This document shows positions 1-6,300 of a DNA stretch of 6,800 nucleotides, piece by piece. A program made the position numbers and the translations under genes. Numbering within the stretch: the first letter of the stretch is position 1; each line of letters opens with the position of its first letter. Under the pieces are notes generated by a model. The model searched no databases, was not told the origin of the DNA, and was given only the letters and a program-made list of their open reading frames with translations. Source of the DNA: an uncultured Bacteroidota bacterium (GTDB lineage: Bacteria > Bacteroidota > Bacteroidia > Flavobacteriales > Schleiferiaceae). The stretch is taken from contig CAJXMS010000125.1 of NCBI GenBank assembly GCA_913056475.1, forward strand, positions 1 through 6,800. The letters run 5' to 3'.

Positions 1-499
1 CCTCGCCGGTACCCTTTACCTGCCCAAGGTCAATCCCTTTTTCTTCGGCCAAACGCTTAGCCAGGGGAGAAGCTTTGATGCGCGCGTCGCCAGCGGCATT
101 CCCGGTGCCCGCATCAGCAGTGGGCGAAGCCGGAGCGGGCGCAGGGCTTTTGTCTTCTGCTTCCGGAGCGGCCTTTTCGCCCTGGGCGGGCGCTTCCTGG
201 GCCTCTTGTGAGGAGGCTTCTTCGGCGCTTCCTCCTTCCAGAAGGTGTTTGTAATCTTCTCCTTCTTCCCCCAAAATGGCCAGCACGCTATCTACCGGGG
301 CGGTATCGCCTTCCTCAACGCCTATGTACAGCAGGGTCCCTTCCTGAAAGGACTCGAAGTCCATGGTCGCCTTATCGGTCTCAATTTCGGCGAGGAGGTC
401 ACCTTCTTCTACTTTATCGCCTAATGCCTTATGCCATTTGGCTACGGTACCATCTTCCATGGTATCGCTCAGGCGGGGCAAATTTACTATTTCAGCCAT
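1..499 (-). CDS. pdhC: Dihydrolipoamide acetyltransferase, E2 of pyruvate dehydrogenase (N-terminal part, runs off window)
   Basis: This is the E2 core of the cytoplasmic pyruvate dehydrogenase complex. It carries acetyl groups from E1 on a swinging lipoyl arm and passes them to CoA. The first 166 codons are visible. They begin MAEIVNLPRLSDTMEDG, a typical E2 start. A lipoyl domain spans about residues 1-77, with the lipoylated lysine in ETDKATMDFE (Lys43). A flexible linker rich in Ala, Pro and Glu covers about 80-138. The E3-binding domain begins at about 140 with IKASPLAKRLAEEKGIDL and reaches the window edge. The catalytic acetyltransferase domain lies outside. Only one lipoyl domain precedes the E3-binding domain. 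The ATG (497-499) lies 18 bp after the pdhA stop with no visible Shine-Dalgarno, so the two genes are probably co-transcribed. A 2-oxoglutarate or branched-chain E2 is possible from the N-terminus alone, but the adjacent PdhA favours pyruvate. Confidence 0.93.
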   Translation of the reverse strand, partial: MAEIVNLPRLSDTMEDGTVAKWHKALGDKVEEGDLLAEIETDKATMDFESFQEGTLLYIGVEEGDTAPVDSVLAILGEEGEDYKHLLEGGSAEEASSQEAQEAPAQGEKAAPEAEDKSPAPAPASPTADAGTGNAAGDARIKASPLAKRLAEEKGIDLGQVKGTGE

Positions 500-517
500 G
501 GGCTCGGTTGGGTTTCT

Positions 518-1516
518 TTAAGGGGTTTTAATAAAGGGATAGTCTTTCTGAATGTACACGTCGTCGTAGAGGTTTTCCGGCTTGGGGAACTCTGATTCCT
601 CGGCGTACTTGACGCAGTCCTTCAGCTTTTGTTTCACGCGGTCCTCGATTTCTTGAAGCTGCTCATCTGAGGCGTAATTTTTGTCTTGAATTACCTTCTG
701 TACGATGCCGATGGGGTCGCGCTTTTGGAATTCTGCCACCTCATCTTTAGAGCGATAAGCTTGTGGGTCGCTCATGGAGTGTCCTTTGTAACGGTAGGTG
801 CGGGCTTCCAGCAAGGTAGGACCTTTTCCCGCGCGCGCTCGATCCACCGCTTCTTGAATGACGGGGTAAAATTTAGAGGGGTCCATGCCATCTACCGCTT
901 CACAGGGCATTTCGTAGCCCAGGCCCAATTTGTAGATATCGGTGTGATTGGCCGTTCGCTCTACGCTGGTCCCCATGGCGTAACCATTGTTTTCCACAAT
1001 GAAAACTACCGGCAGGGTCCATAACATGGCCAGGTTCATCGCTTCGTGGAAAGCTCCTTGCCGCACGGCCCCGTCTCCCATGTAGCAGAGGGTTATGGCC
1101 TCATTGCCCAGGTATTTATCGGCGTAGGCCAGGCCGGCTCCGAGGGGTATTTGGCCCCCTACAATGCCGTGGCCGCCGTAAAAATTGTGTTCTTTACTAA
1201 ACATGTGCATACTGCCACCATTGCCATTGCTGGTACCGGTGATACGGCCCATCAGCTCCGCCATTACTTTCTCGGGGGGCACCCCTCTCCCGATGGGCTG
1301 TACGTGGTTCCGGTAGGCGGTTATAAAGCGGTCTTTATCTTCAATGGCAAACAAAGATCCCGCGAGCACGCCCTCCTGGCCATTATAGAGATGGAGGAAA
1401 CCGCGGATTTTTTGCTGGATATAAAGGGCAGACGCTTTATCTTCAAATTTGCGCCAAAAGAGCATATCCTCGTACCACTGGAGATAGACCTTTTTGGTGA
1501 TTTTCTTTTTGGCCAT
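518..1516 (-). CDS. pdhA: Pyruvate dehydrogenase E1 component, alpha subunit
   Basis: This is the thiamine-diphosphate (ThDP) alpha subunit of heterotetrameric E1, which decarboxylates pyruvate and acetylates the lipoyl group of E2 in the cytoplasm. It has 332 residues, the normal full length for this family. The ThDP/Mg motif is intact: GDG at 147-149 and ENNGYAMGTS from 175, the Asn pair being 176-177. The active-site loop YRYKGHSMSDP (241-251) corresponds to the phosphorylation-loop region of mitochondrial E1 alpha. Other family blocks are AYRNHVQPIG (67-76), GSMHMFSKEH (101-110) and GGHGIVGGQIPLGAG (114-128). The ATG at 1514-1516 is the only start giving the usual lysine-rich N-terminus followed by YLQWYEDMLFWRKFEDK. 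The gene follows cdd after 57 bp and precedes pdhC by 18 bp. E1 beta is not between them and must be encoded elsewhere. A TAnnTTTG box just upstream could provide its own promoter. Branched-chain E1 alpha is the alternative but fits less well. Confidence 0.97.
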   Translation of the reverse strand: MAKKKITKKVYLQWYEDMLFWRKFEDKASALYIQQKIRGFLHLYNGQEGVLAGSLFAIEDKDRFITAYRNHVQPIGRGVPPEKVMAELMGRITGTSNGNGGSMHMFSKEHNFYGGHGIVGGQIPLGAGLAYADKYLGNEAITLCYMGDGAVRQGAFHEAMNLAMLWTLPVVFIVENNGYAMGTSVERTANHTDIYKLGLGYEMPCEAVDGMDPSKFYPVIQEAVDRARAGKGPTLLEARTYRYKGHSMSDPQAYRSKDEVAEFQKRDPIGIVQKVIQDKNYASDEQLQEIEDRVKQKLKDCVKYAEESEFPKPENLYDDVYIQKDYPFIKTP

Positions 1517-1540
1517 GGGCTGTTATCTTATTAAGGGGGG

Positions 1541-1548
1541 CAAATTTA
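1541..1548 (-). promoter_or_regulatory. Candidate Bacteroidota -7 box upstream of pdhA
   Basis: On the minus strand this reads TAAATTTG, an exact match to the Bacteroidota sigma-A -7 consensus TAnnTTTG. It ends 24 bases before the pdhA ATG, which would give a leader of roughly 15-20 nucleotides. It lies in the 57-bp cdd-pdhA gap, the longest clearly non-coding gap in the window. I see no convincing TTG/TTTG -33 element at the usual distance upstream, so this is half a promoter by sequence. If active, it would let pdhA-pdhC be transcribed independently of porU-porV-cdd. Confidence 0.4.
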
Positions 1549-1573
1549 GAGAAAAAGCGGGGAGCTGCGTCCC

Positions 1574-2056
1574 TTAGCCTATGAGGTGTTCCTGGCCGAA
1601 GGCAAAGGGGAGTAAATGCTGCACACCGTGGGCCTGCCATACTTCTGCCCCGTTAGGATGCATCAGGTAAATGTCGATTGGTGCCTCTTGCTTTTGCTCA
1701 TATTCGGAGATCACCTGGAGGCAACTTCCACAGGGGAAGGGCAAGCGATCACTGTGGGGGCTTACCGATATGGCCAGGGCCTTTATGGCCGTCTGCGGCG
1801 CCTGGCTCTTGGCGTAGAACAGGGCGGCCCGCTCGGCGCAAAGGCCCGATGGATAGGCGGCATTTTCTTGATTACTGGCGGCATACATTTGGCCGGAGGC
1901 CAAATGTAAAGCAGCCCCCACGGGAAAGTGGCTGTAAGGCGAGTGACTGCCTTCTTGGGCCTGGAGCGCTTCCTGCACCAGTTGCTGCAGGGGTGGTTTT
2001 AATTCGTGGGTCGGGTGGCAAATGAGGGTACATTCCACGGTTTGTTTTCGCGCCAT
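1574..2056 (-). CDS. cdd: Cytidine deaminase
   Basis: This enzyme deaminates cytidine and deoxycytidine to uridine and deoxyuridine in pyrimidine salvage, in the cytoplasm. It has 160 residues, longer than the roughly 130-residue Bacillus type because of an N-terminal extension of about 25 residues, which I recall as usual in Bacteroidota homologues. The substrate-binding block SPYSHFPVGAAL is at 39-50 and NQENAAYPSG at 62-71. The zinc site is complete: CAE (Cys73, with the proton-shuttling Glu75) and PCGSC (Cys109 and Cys112). Three cysteine ligands place it in the homotetrameric class. The ATG (2054-2056) is 8 bp after the porV stop, so it is very probably in the porV transcript and may be translationally coupled. 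There is no recognisable Shine-Dalgarno. The coding sequence contains a perfect 11-bp inverted repeat at 1884-1908. Confidence 0.97.
   Translation of the reverse strand: MARKQTVECTLICHPTHELKPPLQQLVQEALQAQEGSHSPYSHFPVGAALHLASGQMYAASNQENAAYPSGLCAERAALFYAKSQAPQTAIKALAISVSPHSDRLPFPCGSCLQVISEYEQKQEAPIDIYLMHPNGAEVWQAHGVQHLLPFAFGQEHLIG
1884..1908 (-). repeat. Perfect 11-bp inverted repeat (hairpin) inside cdd
   Basis: The arms are TACATTTGGCC (1884-1894) and GGCCAAATGTA (1898-1908), separated by a 3-base loop. They are exact reverse complements, so the mRNA can form an 11-bp stem with loop UCC. The element lies within cdd codons 50-58 (around LHLASGQMY). No run of U follows on the minus strand, so it does not look like an intrinsic terminator. 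The repeat is directly visible; any function is unknown. Confidence 0.9.
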
Positions 2057-2064
2057 ACGGTGCT

Positions 2065-3255
2065 TTAGGAATTGTTCTGAAAGTTGAAGAACAGGGTAAA
2101 GCGTAGGGTGTTCTCCAAAGGGCTCCGCCGGATGGGGGAGGCGGAGAAGAGATAGGCAAAATCGAGCCCGAAGACATTGTAGCGAATGCCGGCGCCGATA
2201 GTAATGTATTCCCGGCCGCCTTTCTGCGGGTCTTCGTATTGATAACCCGCCCGGAAGGCGAAGCGGTCATCATACCAGTATTCCAGGCCGGTATTGAGGA
2301 TCACTTCTTCCAGCTCCTCGCTTACGCCACCGGGGGCATCGCTAAAGGACTGGATAGCGCCGGCAAAACTGGAAACATTATCGTCTTTCCCGGCAATGAT
2401 ATTGCCTTGCGCATCTCGCTCTGGTGGTGTAGGTACCAATAACTTATTGGCTTCGGCGATCACTTCCATCCGGTTATACTGATCAAACTGGAGTTTGTAA
2501 GCCCCTCCCAGACGTATATTGGCAGGCAGAAAGTCAGCGGTGGTTTGGGAATTGGCGTACTGTACCTTACCCCCCAGATTGGAAATAGCCAAGCCCAGGG
2601 CATAGGACTGCACTTGCCCACTGCGCAGGCGGTCTTCCTTGCTCTCGTAATATAAACCCAGGTCGCCCGCTACCGTATTGCCGGGCGTAGTCTCCACCCC
2701 TACCGCCTGCAGGCCGTTGGTCAGGTCGCTAAAAATAAAGCGGAGGCCGATACCGGCGCTAAATTGTTCGCTCAATTTAATGCTGTAGCCGGTGTTAAGG
2801 GTAAATTCATAAGGCCGCCCGGTGCCTTGGTTGTTGTTGTTTTCATCTTTAAACACGATCTCGCCTAAGGAGAAGTAACGCATGGCGATGGCCATGCCCT
2901 GGCGGTCGTCAATGCGGAAGCCGTAATTAACGTGGGCCAGGTTGATATCCGAGACCAGCTCATTCATCCAGGGGGTATAAGACATGCTCAGGGCCTGGTC
3001 TTGCTCCATGAAGCTGAGCTTGGCTACATTCCAGTACACCCCATTAATATCCGGTTCAGAAGCAGCCCCTACATCGCCCATGCCGCCGGCCCGGGCATCG
3101 GGCGATACCGCGATGATGGGCACGGCCGTGGTAATGGTGCGCAGTTCTTCTAAGTAGTCAGAGTCACCTTCCAAGCCCCCAAACTGGGCCCAGGTGAAAC
3201 TTACTGACAGGAGGGCCATGAGCCCCGTGAGCGGTTTTTTAGTCATGAATTTCAT
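2065..3255 (-). CDS. porV: PorV, type IX secretion system outer-membrane beta-barrel protein (LptO)
   Basis: PorV is a FadL-like outer-membrane barrel of the T9SS. It collects cargo leaving the SprA/Sov translocon and delivers it to the PorU sortase in the attachment complex. The open frame reaches 3291, but I place the start at ATG 3255 (396 residues) or ATG 3246 (393 residues). These give a clean signal peptide: a short basic start (MTKKPL), a hydrophobic stretch LTGLMALLSVSFTWA, and cleavage near WAQ|FGG. The extra 12 residues of the longer frame come from the intergenic, promoter-like DNA. Just after the signal peptide is the family signature AVSPDARAGGMGDVGAAS, followed by YWNVAKLSF. The body has alternating polar and aromatic barrel strands. 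It ends LENTLRFTLFFNF plus a few polar residues, as expected for a terminal outer-membrane strand. It follows porU directly and precedes cdd by 8 bp. Confidence 0.95.
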   Translation of the reverse strand: MKFMTKKPLTGLMALLSVSFTWAQFGGLEGDSDYLEELRTITTAVPIIAVSPDARAGGMGDVGAASEPDINGVYWNVAKLSFMEQDQALSMSYTPWMNELVSDINLAHVNYGFRIDDRQGMAIAMRYFSLGEIVFKDENNNNQGTGRPYEFTLNTGYSIKLSEQFSAGIGLRFIFSDLTNGLQAVGVETTPGNTVAGDLGLYYESKEDRLRSGQVQSYALGLAISNLGGKVQYANSQTTADFLPANIRLGGAYKLQFDQYNRMEVIAEANKLLVPTPPERDAQGNIIAGKDDNVSSFAGAIQSFSDAPGGVSEELEEVILNTGLEYWYDDRFAFRAGYQYEDPQKGGREYITIGAGIRYNVFGLDFAYLFSASPIRRSPLENTLRFTLFFNFQNNS

Positions 3256-3271
3256 TGCGTTGTAGGGCGGG

Positions 3272-3279
3272 CAAAAATA
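3272..3279 (-). promoter_or_regulatory. Candidate Bacteroidota -7 box upstream of porV
   Basis: The minus strand reads TATTTTTG, matching TAnnTTTG. It lies between the porU stop (3303-3305) and the preferred porV starts, ending 16 bases before ATG 3255 and 25 before ATG 3246. A transcript starting about 5-7 bases downstream would reach either start but would exclude the ATG at 3291. No clear -33 TTG/TTTG is seen at the expected spacing, so support is partial. It may add porV-cdd transcription to read-through from porU. Confidence 0.35.
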
Positions 3280-3302
3280 GCCCATTGACATAAACTGCGC
3301 CG

Positions 3303-6300
3303 CTAACGCAGCAATACCAGTTTTTCGTACTCAGAAGCTTCGCTATTATCTACGGGCGAGCGCACTTTTACCCGGTACACATACACCCCCTTGCCTATGG
3401 GGTCCCCGTAATCGTCTAAGCCATTCCAGGCAATGCCCGTAACCCGGTTGCCCGTGGGAGTAAGGGAGGTATTAATAGTTTTTACCAATTTTCCGCTCAC
3501 GGTAAATATTTGCACCTGCACGTCCAGGGGTTGCCCGGCCCGGTTGTGTTCAAATTGAAATTCCGTGTAGGTGGTAAAGGGGTTGGGGTAATTGAGGACC
3601 CGCCGGAGGGCTATTTCTTCATCCTCGGCTACTACAAACTGGGTATTGGCCACGGACGGATTATTGTAAATATCAAAGGCCTTGAGCTGGAGGGTGTGCT
3701 CCCCGGGCTCCAGGTCAAAAAGCGGGTAACGTACCGCCCCTGACTGATAAGAATCCAGATCTGCCTCGTAGTATTGGTTAAGCAGGATGGGTTCTTCATT
3801 ATTGCCATCCAGGATGGCTTGCAGGTCATGCCCTATACCGTTGCCCACGGTATTAATGCCTGCCGAATCGGACAGCTTCGCGTAGATACTGGGATCGGGG
3901 CCGGTAACGCCACCATTAACGAAGGAAGCGTCGTTTAAATAAAGTTGTATTTCGGGGCCTTGCTCATCCTGCGGGGCATTTTCATCGTAGCCCCCTACCA
4001 GTAATTGGCCATAAGATCCGGCGCCGTCCCGGTTTTTCTCCGCGTTGCGCACGTAGAAACTGGCTTTTCCGCGGCCAAAGCTATAGTCGATATCTAATGG
4101 CACGCGAAAGGAGGCTTCAAATTGACCGTTTTCCACGCCTACCTTGCCCTTGTAGATAATATTGTCCTGGGTGGTAAATTTACTGGCGGGCCCTATACCG
4201 TCATTCACCAGGGTTTGCCGCTCCTGGGGTTTATCATACACGGTTAGATTAAGCACGCCTTGAAAATCACTTAGGGGAACGCCATTGGCGGCTTCTACCT
4301 GACCGCTCAGGCTTACCTTCTCCAGGGCTTTGATGGTGTCATTTTGCGCCTGATTAAGGGGCTGTTGGTTTACACTAAGCAGCCGCACTTTTTCCTGAGG
4401 AATGGCCAGACGGATGGCGGGATCTCCGATGAGGCTAAATTTATTTTTGCTGGGGTCATTGTACACGAAGGGGTCGTTCTTAGTGGCCTTCAAAATATCG
4501 CCAAAGCGCTGCGGGACCCCTCCCGGCCGGGCCAGTACGGTATCAAAGATAGCCTCGTTTACGTTTATGCCGGTAATAACGCTTACCGCCCGAGTAGTAC
4601 TAAACAGCCCAATGGCTCCCCCCTCCGGATTATGCAGCAATTGCTCTCCGGCCGATACCCGCTTGGGATCATCAAAGCGGGTAAACTCACAGGTGATGGT
4701 CAAGAACAAGGAAAGCGCATCCTTATTGCTCCAGCCATTTATTTCTTCCAGGGTAAGTAATTTTTCGCTGGCCAGGCCTATCTCGCCCCCGTGGCCGATG
4801 TAATTGGTAATGAGGCAACCCTGCTGCACCGAGCGATAAAACTCCCGGGTGGCCTCCGGATAGCTCTCACCGCCCGTGGTACTTTCCTGTTGATAAGCGC
4901 CCGCATAGATCTTCTTGATATTAAATGCGGGGGATTTATTTAAAGCTTTGCGCTCAATTATTTCCGACTTGGGCACAAACCAGGGCCTAAAGTTGGCTTC
5001 ATCCACATCATCTGTCACCAAGAGAATATTATTGCGCCAGTTGCCCAGCCGGTTGGGGCCCGCCACATAGCGCTTAACCTTTCCTACATAAGCTTGGGCC
5101 TCCGAAAGGCTCCGGCTCGGAATACGCCCCACGCCTATGTCCAGAAAGTTCCCGGAAAGGTCGCCTCCTTCCCCATCATCGAGGTAACCGTAAAAGTCAT
5201 CGGAAATATAACTCCCGCCCAGTGAAAGGGAGAAGTTGGAGGTCCATACCGGCACGTAATTATCATTGCCGGTGAGCCGGTCTTTATAATCATAGCTCGC
5301 ATCGCCAAAAAGCAATAGATACTTGAAGGTGCTGGCATCTCGGTCGTATAGATCTTTGGCAAAGTCCCTTAGCCCTACGATATCCTGCCCCCCACTGCTG
5401 TATTCATTATACACCTCCTGGGCATTGACCACGGCCACCTGAAGCCCATCCTGCTCTTCGTGAAAGCGAGCCAGCTCATCGGCCGCCGCCCGAAAGCGGG
5501 GATGGGTGATGACCAGCATTTCAGGCACCGCCATGCCGTGCAGGTTTTGCGGCTCTACTGCTTCAACATACGTAGGCGTGGGGAAATTACTTCCCCGAAA
5601 GGCTACATACTGGCGGAGCGTGCTGGCATTGGCGCCAAAGGAATACGTCCCATTGCTAAAGCTCCCCTCGATGGCTTTCACCGCATTCGGATCGGTCACG
5701 TCCCAGACTTGCAGGTCCGGAGAAGCGCCCTCAATCTGAAAGCCCGCTACGGCGCCATTGCTCACACTGCGCGAATCGCGAAAGTAAAGCGCGGCTCCCG
5801 CCATGCGCAGCTCCCGCCGTACCTGCACTTCTATATCATCAAGCCAGGCCACCGCGGAGGGATTGGCGCTATTGTCAAAATTTAAATTCAAGGTAAAGCT
5901 GGGGCCGTTGCTGGTAAAATTGAAGCGCTTAGAAGCATGAACCCCGTAGTTGGGATAGGGCCCGCCGGTATTGATCGGGGAAACAGGCAGATTGGCCAGG
6001 TTCACCCCGCCCACATTAACCTGCATTTCGGTACCCCCGCTCACGCTTCGGCCCAGTACATCCACGAAGGCATTGACGGGTTCGGTAGTAATCAGGTTAG
6101 GAAAGGTAAAACTGTAATTATAACTGAGGGTAAATTCAAACACATCACCAAACCAGTTGCGGCCCGTGCCTACCAGGTTTACCTCTTCGTCTTCCACATA
6201 AGCATAATCATCAAAGCTGGTCACCTGCTGGGTGGTATTGCCCAGGGAAGTTTGCCGGGCCGGCAGAGCCCCGGCGCCATTGTTTACCGACAGGAAATAA

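Noticed and set aside
475..486. A second copy of TAAATTTGCCCC (minus strand), identical to the 12-mer upstream of pdhA.
   Set aside because: It lies inside pdhC codons 5-8 (VNLP of the conserved N-terminus), downstream of the start codon, so it is best explained as coding sequence.
1046..1534. Plus-strand open frame of 162 codons antisense to pdhA (also 686-1024).
   Set aside because: It mirrors a fully conserved minus-strand enzyme. The translation has no recognisable domain, and open antisense frames are common opposite GC-rich genes.
1548..1573. Possible intrinsic terminator after cdd: GGGA-CGCAGC-TCCC followed by GCTTTTT on the minus strand.
   Set aside because: The stem is only 4 bp with a 6-base loop, and the T run is separated from it by CGC. 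This is too weak to call a terminator.
2123..2146. Inverted repeat CTCCGCC...GGCGGAG near the 3' end of porV.
   Set aside because: Seven-bp stem with a 10-base loop inside the conserved C-terminal strand codons. This is ordinary for GC-rich coding DNA.
1872..2273. Minus-strand open frame of 133 codons bridging cdd and porV in another frame.
   Set aside because: Both underlying genes are intact with strong motifs. This product is low-complexity Pro/Ser/Arg sequence typical of a frame shadow.
3295..3311. Five-bp hairpin (CTGCG...CGCAG) spanning the porU stop codon, followed by TTTATG on the minus strand.
   Set aside because: The stem is short and there is no proper U tract. It is compatible with chance and with continued read-through into porV.
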